The translations under genes were made by a program, and so were the position numbers. DNA of 64,000 bases, taken from contig CP136945.1 in NCBI GenBank assembly GCA_041530395.1, forward strand, positions 2,232,001-2,296,000, given 5' to 3'. The notes beneath the pieces are model-generated. The model had not been told where the DNA came from, ran no database searches, and saw only the letters and a program-made list of their open reading frames with translations. Position 1 is the stretch's first letter. Each line of letters opens with the position of its first letter. Positions 9,123 to 18,647 of this stretch are shown here, one piece after another. The DNA comes from Thermosynechococcaceae cyanobacterium Okahandja. GTDB lineage: Bacteria; Cyanobacteriota; Cyanobacteriia; Thermosynechococcales; Thermosynechococcaceae.

Positions 9123-10595
9123 ATGATCATTACCGTTGGCTTAATGGCTGGGGCGATCGCCCTACTGGGTTGGGGACTCTACCGGGCCTTACCCTACGGC
9201 AAACTCGGTATTATTGCTTGGTTGCAAACCCTAGTGCTGATGCTGCCATGGTTGGTGGTCTTTGGCAGTTTCAGTCTTGGCATTGTCCTCAACTTTGCCG
9301 CTGTCTTGTTTAGCTTGGTGCTCTCCATCGTCGCTTATATTGCCCTTGGACGCTGGTTGCGCTCTCTTGCCGCCACCTCCGATGTGGCGCTACCCCTGCT
9401 GCGATCCGGGCGACCGGAGGTGGATGCCCCGCCCGAGAGTGCCCAGCCCACGGCAGACAGCAGCGACGCGATACCCTCCCCCCCCTCTTTACCGGCGGAA
9501 GACCTGCAGGGCATCCAAAGTATTTTTAGTATTGATACCTACTTTGCCACCGAGTACATTCCCTACAAAGGGGGAGTCATCTGTCGCGGGAACCTGCGCG
9601 GCAATGCCCAAGCGGTGCATCAGATGCTCACAGAACGCCTGCAAGCGGCCTTACCCGATCGCTACCGCCTGTTTATGGTGCCCAATAGCGAAGGCAAGGC
9701 TGTGGTGATTGTACTGCCAGCCACCACACCCGTCACCGGTTCGCGGGTATTACAGCGGCTGACGGCAATTTTACTGGCGGTGGCTACCCTCGGTACCTGT
9801 CTGGAAACCAGTTCAATCCTCCAAGGTTTTAGTTTGCTCAATAGCCCAGGTCTGTTTCAGCGATCGCTCCCCCTTGCCCTCTGCTTAGCCCTGATTGCCG
9901 GGGTGCGGGAACTCGGCCACTGGCTAATGGCTAAGCGCTACGGCGCGCAACTTAGCCCCCCCTTCTTTCTGCCGGCATGGCAATTGGGCACGTTTGGGGC
10001 TGTAACTCGCATTGAATCGTTTCTGCGGAATCGCAGTGAATTGTTTGATATTGCTGCCGCCGGATCAATCGCCTCCGGGGCATTGTCATTACTTTTCCTT
10101 TGTACGGGGTTAGTCCTTTCCCCCAGCAGCAATGGCCTAGAGGTGCCCACCCTGTTCTTTCAAGGGTCTATTTTAGTGGGCACCCTGTCTCGCCTCTTTT
10201 TGGGCACGCAACTTCAAAGTGAATTAATTGTGGTTCACCCCCTCGTCATTGTGGGCTGGCTGGGGCTAATTATTACGGCCCTGAACCTGATGCCTGCCGG
10301 TCAATTGGATGGCGGTCGGATGATTCAGGCCATCTACGGCATTAAAACTGCACAGCGGCTGACCTGGGTCACCCTGATTGTTCTGGGCTTGGTGGCAATT
10401 GTGAACCCCTTAGCGCTCTACTGGGCCTTAATTATTCTGCTGCTACAGCGGGATCTAGATCGCCCCAGTTTGGATGAAATGACCGAGCCGGACGATACTC
10501 GGGCGGGGTTGGGGCTGCTCCTGCTGTTTTTGATGGCCGCCACGCTGATTCCCTTAGCCCCCGGATTAGCGGGGCAGTTGGGGATTGGAGGTTAA
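9123..10595 (+). CDS. Site-2-protease-like (M50) membrane protein, EGY type, altered HExxH
   Basis: The 490-residue protein resembles cyanobacterial and plastid EGY-type intramembrane metalloproteases. It has two N-terminal membrane segments, a Pro/Ser-rich linker (~95-130), a soluble domain (~130-205) and a C-terminal bundle of about six membrane helices. The second zinc motif is intact (NLMPAGQLDGGR). The first motif reads RELGH (Arg262-His266) instead of HELGH, so one expected zinc ligand is missing. The remainder of that region (SPPFFLPAWQLGTFGAVTR) is typical of the family. It may be a pseudoprotease like plant EGY3, or use another ligand. The stop abuts larB directly. Confidence 0.85.
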   Translation: MIITVGLMAGAIALLGWGLYRALPYGKLGIIAWLQTLVLMLPWLVVFGSFSLGIVLNFAAVLFSLVLSIVAYIALGRWLRSLAATSDVALPLLRSGRPEVDAPPESAQPTADSSDAIPSPPSLPAEDLQGIQSIFSIDTYFATEYIPYKGGVICRGNLRGNAQAVHQMLTERLQAALPDRYRLFMVPNSEGKAVVIVLPATTPVTGSRVLQRLTAILLAVATLGTCLETSSILQGFSLLNSPGLFQRSLPLALCLALIAGVRELGHWLMAKRYGAQLSPPFFLPAWQLGTFGAVTRIESFLRNRSELFDIAAAGSIASGALSLLFLCTGLVLSPSSNGLEVPTLFFQGSILVGTLSRLFLGTQLQSELIVVHPLVIVGWLGLIITALNLMPAGQLDGGRMIQAIYGIKTAQRLTWVTLIVLGLVAIVNPLALYWALIILLLQRDLDRPSLDEMTEPDDTRAGLGLLLLFLMAATLIPLAPGLAGQLGIGG

Positions 10596-11375
10596 ATGCA
10601 GACCGATCCCTTGCGGCAGTTACTCGAGGCGCTTGCCCAAGGTCACTTAAGCATTGAGGCGGCTCATCGGCAACTGCAACACCTTAGCTACGAGCCGATT
10701 GGTGATTTTGCCCGCATTGATCATCAGCGGCAGCAGCGCACAGGCTTTCCGGAAGTTATCTGGGGCCCCGGGAAAACGCCAGAGCAAATTGCTGAGATTT
10801 TGCTGCGGATGCGACCCCACTATCCCTGTGTCATGGCCACCCGCATTCCACCGGAGGTATTCGCGGCGGTGCGATCGCGCCTGGGGGGGCTGCACTACTT
10901 TGAAGTCGCCCAAATTTGTAGCACTGCCCCAATTCTGCCGCCCTGCTATCGGGGACAGGTTGGGCTTGTCTGTGCGGGCACTGCCGACTTACCCGTGGCG
11001 GAAGAGGCCGCCATTACGCTGCAATTGTCCGGCTTTGCGGTGCAGCGGTTTTGGGATGTGGGGGTGGCGGGTATTCATCGGCTCCTGAGTGTGCGCGATC
11101 GCCTTGAGCAGATGCACGTCCTGATTGTGGTAGCGGGCATGGAAGGTGCCCTCCCCAGTGTGGTGGCAGGTCTGGTGAGTGCGCCCGTAATTGCCGTACC
11201 CACCAGTATTGGCTATGGTGCCAACTTAGGGGGCATTGCGCCGCTGCTCACGATGCTCAACTCCTGTGCCCCCGGCATTGGCGTGGTGAACATTGACAAT
11301 GGCTTTGGGGCGGCGATGCTCGCGGCTAAAATGCTGCGATCCCTAAATCAAGAGACCGCTGCCGGTTCGATTTGA
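10596..11375 (+). CDS. larB: LarB, pyridinium-3,5-biscarboxylate synthase
   Basis: LarB carboxylates and hydrolyses nicotinic acid adenine dinucleotide in the first step of nickel-pincer cofactor synthesis. The 259-residue protein has the N-terminal helical segment ([15 protein letters not shown]), the [24 protein letters not shown] stretch, and a C-terminal PurE-like domain ([53 protein letters not shown]). ATG follows the preceding stop with no spacer. larC and larE are not in the window. The 3' end overlaps the convergent rpaA by 28 bases. Confidence 0.95.
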   Translation: MQTDPLRQLLEALAQGHLSIEAAHRQLQHLSYEPIGDFARIDHQRQQRTGFPEVIWGPGKTPEQIAEILLRMRPHYPCVMATRIPPEVFAAVRSRLGGLHYFEVAQICSTAPILPPCYRGQVGLVCAGTADLPVAEEAAITLQLSGFAVQRFWDVGVAGIHRLLSVRDRLEQMHVLIVVAGMEGALPSVVAGLVSAPVIAVPTSIGYGANLGGIAPLLTMLNSCAPGIGVVNIDNGFGAAMLAAKMLRSLNQETAAGSI

Positions 11376-12076
11376 CTGGGCAACTCTAGGCAATAACCCG
11401 CGCCGTAAACCGTTTTAATGTACTGAGGGCTGCGGGGATCCGGCTCTAGCTTGGTGCGCAGGTGGCGAACATGCACCCGAATTGTTTCAATATCATCGTC
11501 GGGATCGTAGCCCCACACCTCCTTGAGAATTTCACTGGGTGAGACGGTTTGGCCGTGGCGTTGCAGCAGGCAATGGAGTAGCTCAAACTCTAGGCGGGTC
11601 AGCTTAATGATTTTGCTAAACCACGAGACCTCAAATCGCTCGGGAATGAGGGTCAACGGGCCATAACTCAGAATTTCCCGATGGCCAGCGGTGGCCGGAA
11701 TGCGATCGGAGCGCCGCAATAGCGCCCGTACCCGCGCCAGCATCTCCTCAAGTTCAAAAGGTTTCGTTAAATAATCGTCGGCTCCGGCGTTAAACCCTTC
11801 CACCTTATTGCGGGTTTGGCTCAGAGCCGTCAGCATCAAAATGGGAATGTCTTGGGTGCGTGGATCTCGCCGTAGGCGCTGGCAGATGGTAAAGCCATCC
11901 ACCTGAGGCAGCATCAAATCTAGCAGGATCAGATCTGGGGCAATCTGGACGGCTAATGCTTGCCCCTGCATACCATCTAAGGACTTTGTGACATCGTAGC
12001 CTGCCATTTGCAGGTTAATCGCCAAGACATCGGCGATCGCGGGATCATCATCAATAATTAGGATACGAGGCTTCAT
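11348..12076 (-). CDS. rpaA: Response regulator RpaA (circadian output / phycobilisome association)
   Basis: RpaA is the OmpR-type regulator phosphorylated by SasA that carries Kai-clock timing to transcription. The 242-residue protein has a receiver domain (acidic Asp9-Asp11, phospho-acceptor Asp53 in LLDLMLP, Lys in [20 protein letters not shown]) and a winged-helix DNA-binding domain ([58 protein letters not shown]). The segment [20 protein letters not shown] and the C-terminal domain match RpaA of Synechococcus very closely, more than RpaB. A TATAAT-like box lies upstream at 12130-12135. The other Kai or SasA genes are not in this window. Confidence 0.93.
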   Translation of the reverse strand: MKPRILIIDDDPAIADVLAINLQMAGYDVTKSLDGMQGQALAVQIAPDLILLDLMLPQVDGFTICQRLRRDPRTQDIPILMLTALSQTRNKVEGFNAGADDYLTKPFELEEMLARVRALLRRSDRIPATAGHREILSYGPLTLIPERFEVSWFSKIIKLTRLEFELLHCLLQRHGQTVSPSEILKEVWGYDPDDDIETIRVHVRHLRTKLEPDPRSPQYIKTVYGAGYCLELPSQIEPAAVS

Positions 12077-12466
12077 AGTACCGACGTTACTTTATCCTCA
12101 CAGGACAAGGGGCAAGCACCTCTGAAAGAATTATAAACATCTCAGCAAAAAGCTTAAGACTCTGTTGAATTTCTTTAGGTTAGCTCAATATTCGGTAGCT
12201 ACCCGCGCCGCCAGTTGGCGCAGCAGGGGGTGTAAAGCTCATTTACAATTGGGCTAGGTCACTTTGTTCTCAGGGGGAATGAGGCCCAAAAACTAAGGCT
12301 ACAGCAGGGATTGAGTGTCGAACCGCATCCATTGGGGTACTGGTCAAGGGTCAAGTCTATGCAGTATCAACCAGATTTCTTGCAAAGCTGGGCTATACTT
12401 TGGTAATGCAACTTTGGGGCAGAGAAAATAGCTCTGTCCGTTTTTGCGAAGTGCTCTCTCATTATT
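12077..12466. other. 390-bp intergenic region between rpaA and the DUF3370 gene
   Basis: Divergent upstream regions of two genes. It contains the rpaA -10 candidate, a TACAAT hexamer near 12243 and a TATACT hexamer near 12394 that could serve the plus-strand gene, and a short GC-rich hairpin (GCGCC/GGCGC) near 12208-12224. The region is long for this compact genome, so a small RNA is possible, but nothing identifies one. I find no convincing small coding sequence. Confidence 0.5.
12130..12135 (-). promoter_or_regulatory. Putative -10 box of rpaA
   Basis: On the minus strand these bases read TATAAT, a perfect sigma-70 -10 hexamer, about 54 bases upstream of the rpaA start. I do not see a good -35 at the standard distance, which would fit an activator-dependent promoter. 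Confidence 0.45.
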
Positions 12467-14155
12467 ATGCTGTGGTTTGGACATAATATGCTGGCTCCCA
12501 TTTTTTTGGCTCAAGCCGCTTTACCTACTCCACCTCAACAGTTACCTATTGTTGTTCAGGAACAGTCGGTAGAACCAAGTGTTATCGTTCAAGCCAATGC
12601 TGCCCCTGTTGGCGGCTCCGCACCATCGGTGAGTGCTCCGCCTGCCCCTGCGGCTACCGCCTACGTCACACCGACGAATTTTGCCTATTTCCCCCAAGAT
12701 ATTCGCCCGCTGCCCGGGCAACTGGACAATATCCCCGTCTTTAATAGCAATAGCCCGGAAATGGTGCGCAGTGAGGGCATTTTGCTCTCGACGTTTCCCC
12801 CCCAAGGGAAATGGCAGCCCGCCGCTCACCTAAACTTTCCCTTGCAAGGGCGCTTTGATGTTTTTGCCCACCACATTACCCAATCCAACCGCGCGGTGAG
12901 TACGCCAACCATTTATTTGGGGCTGCTGGCCTACAACCCCGGCGATCGCCACGTTACGGTCACCTTCTACCAAGCGGCCAGTTTTTTAAGTACACCCGAT
13001 GCGCCGTTCCGCAGTTTACCGGCAGTTCTTGACAACCCCATTGGCTATGTGTTCTCGGGTCCGGGTAGCCGTGTCACCACCCAGGTGTTGCGGGGGGTGC
13101 GCCAAACCTTTTTCCCCTCGCAGGTGACCATTCCACCCCGGGAAGCGCGGATGATCAGCAATTTGCCCCTGCCCCTTCCGACGAAGTTCCCCAATGCGGT
13201 GATTAATCGCGCCCGCGCCGAGTTTATGGTGAATCAAGACGGTACTGTTGGCCCGATGCTGCCTCTGATTGCCGATGCCAGTCCCTTTGGGGAGGTGTCA
13301 TCCTCGAATGGTCGCTCGACCCTGATGCACCTACAAAGTAGTGGGCCAATCTACCTTGCTCAAATGTCGATGTTTGCCCGTCTGAGTGAGCACGGCACCG
13401 AGCGCGCCCCCACCCTCGAGGAATGGTGGACGATGCTGCATCGGGGGCAACTGGTTACGCCACGGGATATTCCGCCAAGTCCGCCCAATAGCAACCCCCC
13501 GCGCTTTTTCTATGGTCGCGTTGCGGGCATTAGTCAGGGGTCGCAGTGGAAGGCCACCCTCACAGATGAAAATGGTCAGGGGGCGGCCCTAACCATTCCG
13601 GCACCCGGGCGCGCCATCTCCTACGGCATTAGTACGCTGCACCGCGGCACCCTTGGCACGGGTCAAGTTCAAAGTGCCCCCATGCTGGCCCGGTACCCTG
13701 ATACGGCCTACTACGCCCATGGTAACTATGGGGTTCACTACAGTTTCACGCTGCCGTTAATGAATAATAGCCGCAGCTTCCAGTCGGTTGTGGTGACGTT
13801 GCAAACTCCCCTAAAGCAGGATCACCGCAGTGCTACGCTGCAATTCTTAGAGCCGCCCGCGCCCCAAGTCTTTTTCCGCGGCACGGTGCGGGTGCGCTTC
13901 ACCGATGATGTGGGGCAACCCCAAGAGCGCTATGTTCATTTGGTGCAGCGGCGGGGGCAGCGGGGTGAGCCACTGGTTACTTTAAATATGCGCCCGGGGG
14001 AAAAACGCAATGTAACGGTCGATCTGCTCTATCCACCGGATGCGACCCCTCCCCAAGTGTTAACGGTTGCTACCCTGCTAGGGCCGAGTTACCAAAACAC
14101 AACCTACGCACCAACCTCAGATTCTCTCTCTTTAACGCCGGTGAGTGCACCCTAA
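12467..14155 (+). CDS. DUF3370 family secreted protein
   Basis: The 562-residue product belongs to the cyanobacterial DUF3370 family of unknown function. The N-terminus is short and hydrophobic (MLAPIFLAQAALP, from Met8) and looks like a signal peptide, followed by a Pro/Ala-rich low-complexity linker to about residue 65. The remainder looks beta-rich with family segments such as YLGLLAYNPGDR, RMISNLPLPLP, FYGRVAGISQGSQW and HGNYGVHYSFTLPL. The annotated ATG at 12467 has no clear ribosome site and the ATG at 12488 is an alternative. Probably periplasmic or outer-membrane associated (inference). Confidence 0.82.
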   Translation: MLWFGHNMLAPIFLAQAALPTPPQQLPIVVQEQSVEPSVIVQANAAPVGGSAPSVSAPPAPAATAYVTPTNFAYFPQDIRPLPGQLDNIPVFNSNSPEMVRSEGILLSTFPPQGKWQPAAHLNFPLQGRFDVFAHHITQSNRAVSTPTIYLGLLAYNPGDRHVTVTFYQAASFLSTPDAPFRSLPAVLDNPIGYVFSGPGSRVTTQVLRGVRQTFFPSQVTIPPREARMISNLPLPLPTKFPNAVINRARAEFMVNQDGTVGPMLPLIADASPFGEVSSSNGRSTLMHLQSSGPIYLAQMSMFARLSEHGTERAPTLEEWWTMLHRGQLVTPRDIPPSPPNSNPPRFFYGRVAGISQGSQWKATLTDENGQGAALTIPAPGRAISYGISTLHRGTLGTGQVQSAPMLARYPDTAYYAHGNYGVHYSFTLPLMNNSRSFQSVVVTLQTPLKQDHRSATLQFLEPPAPQVFFRGTVRVRFTDDVGQPQERYVHLVQRRGQRGEPLVTLNMRPGEKRNVTVDLLYPPDATPPQVLTVATLLGPSYQNTTYAPTSDSLSLTPVSAP

Positions 14156-14162
14156 GGGAGCC

Positions 14163-14900
14163 ATGGTGGGCGATCGCCAAATTTTTATTGGAGATGTTCA
14201 TGGCCACTACGAAGGGCTATGTCGTCTTTTGGAGCTAGTGGCTCCAAGGGCGGGCGATCGCCTCTACTTTTTGGGCGATTTAGTGGATCGCGGCCCCAAC
14301 AGTGCAGCGGTGGTTGAACTCTTGCGTCAAGAAGGGTACGCGACCGTGCGCGGCAACCATGAAGATATGATGCTGCTAACCTTTGAGCAAAAGCAGCTTA
14401 ACCCCAGCCGCCTCTTTGTTTGGTCTAATAGTGGCGGCGACGACACCCTAGCCAGCTATCGGTCAACCGACCTGCTGTGGGAGCACATTGATTGGCTTGA
14501 GAGGGTGCCCCTCTACTACGATCTGGGGGAGGTGTTTGTTGTCCATGCGGGGCTTGATCCAATGCTACCGCTGGCGGCCCAAACCAATAGGGAATGTTGC
14601 TGGATTCGGGATTTATTTTTAACTCACCCCAGCCCCTACTTTACCGATAAAACCATTGTTATCGGCCACACGATTACGTTTACTTTTCGCAGTGTCGCAC
14701 CCGGGTGCATTGTGCGGGGCAACGGCTGGCTAGATATTGACACCGGGGCTTACCACCGTCGCAGTGGTTGGCTGACGGCGCTGGACTGGAGCCGCCAATG
14801 GGTGTGGCAAGTGAATGTCCTCTACGGTGGTGTGCGTCAAGGGGCGCTGACGGAGTTTGTGGTGGACTTGGCCACTGACCTGCGTAGCCAGCCGGAATAG
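14163..14900 (+). CDS. PPP-family metallophosphoesterase (serine/threonine phosphatase or Ap4A hydrolase type)
   Basis: The product has the PPP signatures in order: GDVHGHYEGL, GDLVDRGPNS, VRGNHEDMML, then VVHAGLDP and IGHTITF with the late metal-binding His residues. This is a two-metal phosphoesterase; the family includes bacterial Ser/Thr phosphatases (PrpA/PrpB) and Ap4A hydrolases, and the substrate cannot be decided here. I chose ATG 14163 because AAGGGAG lies just before it; a GTG at 14145 would overlap the upstream gene and GTG 14166 is also possible. It is convergent with sbcC but is not the SbcD nuclease partner. Confidence 0.88.
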   Translation: MVGDRQIFIGDVHGHYEGLCRLLELVAPRAGDRLYFLGDLVDRGPNSAAVVELLRQEGYATVRGNHEDMMLLTFEQKQLNPSRLFVWSNSGGDDTLASYRSTDLLWEHIDWLERVPLYYDLGEVFVVHAGLDPMLPLAAQTNRECCWIRDLFLTHPSPYFTDKTIVIGHTITFTFRSVAPGCIVRGNGWLDIDTGAYHRRSGWLTALDWSRQWVWQVNVLYGGVRQGALTEFVVDLATDLRSQPE

Positions 14901-14929
14901 CTCCCCCTCGTAGGAGGGCGGCGCTCTGG

Positions 14930-17900
14930 CTAAGCAATAATACTGATCTGAGAGCCGTGCTCCCCCTTGGTGACTTCAATGCGGGTTTGAAAGGCCTCCT
15001 TGAGTGCTGGCATGTGGGTAATGGCTAAAATACAGTGAAATTCTGGGGCGATCGCATTGAGAGCCGCAATCAGCCGTTCGCATCCTTGCGCGTCTTGGGT
15101 ACCAAAGCCCTCGTCAATAATTAAAAACCGGACATCACTGCCACAGCGCTGCGCCAACAGTCGTGCTAAGGCTAGGCGCAACGCAAAGTTAATCCGAAAG
15201 GCCTCACCGCCGGAATAACTCTCGTAGGGGCGCGTGCCGCGAGAATCGGCAATTAGAATATCAAGGGTGTCAATGGGTTTACCGCTGCCCCGCTGCCGAC
15301 TGCGCTGGGTAATGAATTGGATATGCAGCTGATGATTGCTGAGCCGCCCCAAGATGGCATTGGTCTCTGCTTCGAGGTGAGGTAGCACCGTTTCAATGAG
15401 CATTGCTGGAATGCCATTTTTCCCCATGGCTTGGGCGAGTTCGCTGTAGAGGCGGTACTGATGGCGTACGTGCTCAAGGTGTTGCTGGCGTTGCTGGTGT
15501 TCCTGAGCCAGTCGGGTGAGTTGCTCTAGGGCGGCGGTGAGTTTAGCGTGGGTGGCTAAATCCATTTCCAGTTGCTGTTGTTGCCGCGCAAGCTGCTGCT
15601 GTTGGTGCTCTAGGGCGGCGGCGGCCTCTGCCATGGCCGTGCAGGCCTGCTCTAGGTGCTGCCGTTGGCGTTGAATGGCCTCTAGTTGACGAGTTTGCTG
15701 GGCAAGGGCACGGTCGAGTTCCTGTTGTTTTTGCGCCAGTTCCGGGAGGCGCGATCGCCCCCGCTGTAGGTCTTGGTAAGCCGCCAACTGGGGTTGCAAG
15801 GCGGTTAAGGCGGCTTGAACAGTGGCGTGGGCATTGGGGTCGTAGGCCAAGGCCGCCAGTTGGGCATCGAGGGTCTGTAGGGCAACGGCGACGACAGAGG
15901 TGTGCAAAAGGGTGTGCAGGTCCTGTTGAAGCTGTTGCTGTTGCGCTTGTAGCCGTGGCAGTTGTTGCTGGAGTTGAGCATAGTGCTGCTTGGCTTGGCG
16001 CAGTTCCTGCTGTTTGCTGTCAGCCCAGCGCCATTTTTCCACTTGACCGCGGGCGATCGCCATGTTTTTCTCATCGTAATTCAGGGCGGCCAACTGTGCC
16101 TCTATGGCCTGTCGCTCCTGTAGGTGTTCTGGATCCCAGCCGTCTGCCTGTAACAGACCGTCCAGTTCCTGTAACTCCGCCGTCAGAGCCGCGAGTTGGG
16201 GTTCAAGGTCGGTGGCCGCCTGCATCTGCTGCTGAAGCTGTCCCCGCTGCTCAAATAGCTGCGTAAGCTGCGATACTTCATACCCCACCGCCAAGTACTC
16301 CCGCCGCAAGACTTGAATTTCCCGCTCCGAGACCGCCAGTTGTTCGCGAATGACCCATACTTGATTGAGCAGTTCTTCCCGTTCGCGCTGATTGTGGGCC
16401 ACCGCCTGCTGGTAATGCTCCTCATTGAGGGGGCGCTGGCACAGGGGGCAGACCGCATCGGGTTGCTGTAGCAATTCCAGCCGCTGCTCCAGTTGAGCCA
16501 GTTGGCGTTCGTACTCCCGCTGACGTGCCTGCAACTGCTCCATAAACCGCCGCCGCTCAAGACCCTTTTCCCGTAGGTGCTCCTGATAGATGCGTTGTTT
16601 TTCTAGGGTTTCAATTTGGCCACTAATGACCGAAACTGCCTGTTGCAACTCGGGTTGGCGCTGGAACTGCTGCTGGAGGCGCTGCCGTCGCTGTTGCAGT
16701 TCTTCCCGGCGGCTTTTCAGGCGCTGGTAGTGTTGCTGCCGTTGGCTCTCCAGTTGGTGCTTGGCGTGTAGCAGCGGAAAGACCTGCTGTTGCAGTTGCT
16801 CTAGAGCCTGTAGTTGGGCGCGTGCCTGCTCGAGGTGCTCAAGGGCACTGAGGATCTCTGGCTCGCGGGCAATGAGTGCCGTGAGTTGTTGCTCCTGTTC
16901 TTGGAGTCGCTGAAGTTGGCTGTCAACACTGTGTAGGCTTCGCAATAATTCTTGACGGCGCTGCTCAAGGATGGCCTGCTGGCGATCCCGCTCTTGGCGC
17001 AGCCGTTGGTATTCGGCCACACGCTGTTGCCACTCGCTATCCTGCGCTTTCAACTCCTGCCATTGGCTCGCCGCCGCCTCCAGTTCAGGGGCGCGCTCTA
17101 GCAATCGGGCGATCGCGGTCTGCTCTTGAACAATGGCATTATACTGTTGCTGTAAGTGTTTAATAGCTGTTGTAAGGGTCTGTGCTTGTTGCTGGAGGCT
17201 GTGATACTCCTGCTGCCGTAGCTGTTGGGTATGGTAGGCCGCCTGTTGCTCTTGCAAAACCCGCTGCTGCTGACTAAAACGCTGGCGCTGCTGCTCAAGC
17301 TGAGCCGTTAACTGCTGATGTTGCATCTGTAATGACTCCTCTTGTGCCAGTTGCACGGCCTCAGCGGCAAGCTGTTGCTCAAGGAGGGTCATTTGGGCTT
17401 TATAGTCGCGGGCGCGATCGCGGGCTGCTTCTGCCAGTGGTTCGTACTGCTCTAAACCCAGCAGTGCCGCCAACACTTGCTTACGCTCACTGGGGCGCTT
17501 TGCCATAAATTCATCGGCCCGCCCTTGGCGCAGGTAGGCCGAGTTAATAAACGTGGCATGGTCGAGGCGCAAGATTTGGATAATTTTTTCTTGGGTTGCC
17601 CGGAGCGATCGCCCCGTGAGGGAGCGATAGCCTGCGGCTGTGTCTAACTGAAGCTCCAGAACCGTTCCCTGTTGTCGGCGGCGCACCCGCACCACACGAT
17701 AGCCCTGCCCCTGCACCGTAAACTCAAAATCAACAGCGGCTTCCACCTCACCGTAATAGATGACATCATCCTCACGACTCACGCGACTTTGCCCCCACAG
17801 TGCCCAAGCGATCGCCTCCAGTAACGATGACTTGCCTGCCCCGTTGGCACCACAAATACAGGCTAGATGCAAACCGGCAAAAGGGAGCGTTGCTTGACGA

Positions 17901-17947
17901 TAACTTAAAAAATTACGGAGAACCAACTGCCGCGGGATCATTGGCAC
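14930..17947 (-). CDS. sbcC: Exonuclease subunit SbcC (Rad50-like ATPase)
   Basis: SbcC with SbcD forms the nuclease that opens hairpins and protein-blocked DNA ends. The 1005-residue protein has Walker A GANGAGKS (33-40), a very long Gln/Glu-rich coiled coil, a central zinc hook CPLC (about residue 500), then the ABC signature YSGGEAFRINFALRLALARL, Walker B FLIIDEGFGTQD and the H-loop ILAITHM near the C-terminus. The sbcD gene is not adjacent. The coding strand of the coil is CAG-rich, giving many spurious frames on the other strand. Confidence 0.96.
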   Translation of the reverse strand: MPMIPRQLVLRNFLSYRQATLPFAGLHLACICGANGAGKSSLLEAIAWALWGQSRVSREDDVIYYGEVEAAVDFEFTVQGQGYRVVRVRRRQQGTVLELQLDTAAGYRSLTGRSLRATQEKIIQILRLDHATFINSAYLRQGRADEFMAKRPSERKQVLAALLGLEQYEPLAEAARDRARDYKAQMTLLEQQLAAEAVQLAQEESLQMQHQQLTAQLEQQRQRFSQQQRVLQEQQAAYHTQQLRQQEYHSLQQQAQTLTTAIKHLQQQYNAIVQEQTAIARLLERAPELEAAASQWQELKAQDSEWQQRVAEYQRLRQERDRQQAILEQRRQELLRSLHSVDSQLQRLQEQEQQLTALIAREPEILSALEHLEQARAQLQALEQLQQQVFPLLHAKHQLESQRQQHYQRLKSRREELQQRRQRLQQQFQRQPELQQAVSVISGQIETLEKQRIYQEHLREKGLERRRFMEQLQARQREYERQLAQLEQRLELLQQPDAVCPLCQRPLNEEHYQQAVAHNQREREELLNQVWVIREQLAVSEREIQVLRREYLAVGYEVSQLTQLFEQRGQLQQQMQAATDLEPQLAALTAELQELDGLLQADGWDPEHLQERQAIEAQLAALNYDEKNMAIARGQVEKWRWADSKQQELRQAKQHYAQLQQQLPRLQAQQQQLQQDLHTLLHTSVVAVALQTLDAQLAALAYDPNAHATVQAALTALQPQLAAYQDLQRGRSRLPELAQKQQELDRALAQQTRQLEAIQRQRQHLEQACTAMAEAAAALEHQQQQLARQQQQLEMDLATHAKLTAALEQLTRLAQEHQQRQQHLEHVRHQYRLYSELAQAMGKNGIPAMLIETVLPHLEAETNAILGRLSNHQLHIQFITQRSRQRGSGKPIDTLDILIADSRGTRPYESYSGGEAFRINFALRLALARLLAQRCGSDVRFLIIDEGFGTQDAQGCERLIAALNAIAPEFHCILAITHMPALKEAFQTRIEVTKGEHGSQISIIA

Positions 17948-18041
17948 ATCAGCGTTTTGGCCGAGAACGTTAGTTTTATTCTAGTTGGCCACATCCTGAC
18001 CATCCTCATCCTAACGGTCAGGGGGCGGGAGAATGGCACCG

Positions 18042-18632
18042 TCAGGGATTGTTTGTGGGATTCGGTGTAGGCCTTGGCTGGCGCTCCCACTCTATCAGCG
18101 GGCGTTCAATCGCATTTTGCAGATCCAAGGGAACCAGCGTCACAGTCATCGTATCCCGCGGCTCCGGCTGAGGGTCAATTTCGCCATAGAGTTGCAGACC
18201 ATCAAAGGTGGGGTTACCTAGCAAGAGTTGATGCTGGCTACCATCCTTGAGGGTAATATCTATGGTGGCCTTGGGGGGAGACAGACCATAGTCGGCGGCA
18301 CGGCTCGCAGGTACATCAAGGGAGCGATCGCGCTGACCCGTAGCTAACAAATTTAATAAAAACACCACCGTCCCTTCTTCCGCAGGCACATCCTGCTCTC
18401 GATCAATGAGCCAAGTTCCTGTTTCCTGCTTCTTGAGGTTGAGGGTGTACTGGGGCGCAACAATCCTCAGAGCCACCACATCCGCCTCTTGGAAGCCAAA
18501 AAGGGGGGCTTTGACCGGTTGATCAGCGCCGTTGGGTTGCGGTAGTTGTTGCTCAAACAAAAAAAGACCGCCGCCTAAAATGGCCGCCGTTGCCAATAAA
18601 ATGAGCGTTTTTGTGCGAATACCAATCGCCAT
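18042..18632 (-). CDS. DUF4340 domain protein, membrane-anchored
   Basis: The 196-residue protein has one N-terminal hydrophobic segment (TLILLATAAILGGGLFLFE) and a DUF4340-type domain with VVALRIVAPQYTLNLKK, GTWLIDREQDVPAEEGTV and DYGLSPPKATIDITLKDG. Function unknown; family members are often membrane-bound extracytoplasmic proteins linked to surface or gliding genes. C-terminal tail is Pro-rich. Lies 15 bases downstream of acs on the same strand and is probably co-transcribed with it, though no functional link is evident. Confidence 0.82.
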   Translation of the reverse strand: MAIGIRTKTLILLATAAILGGGLFLFEQQLPQPNGADQPVKAPLFGFQEADVVALRIVAPQYTLNLKKQETGTWLIDREQDVPAEEGTVVFLLNLLATGQRDRSLDVPASRAADYGLSPPKATIDITLKDGSQHQLLLGNPTFDGLQLYGEIDPQPEPRDTMTVTLVPLDLQNAIERPLIEWERQPRPTPNPTNNP

Positions 18633-18647
18633 CCAACTCCCGCGCTG

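Noticed and set aside
14163-14900. SbcD nuclease next to sbcC
   Set aside because: The motifs are those of PPP phosphatases (GDVHG, GDLVDRG, GNHED); SbcD-type signature and length are absent.
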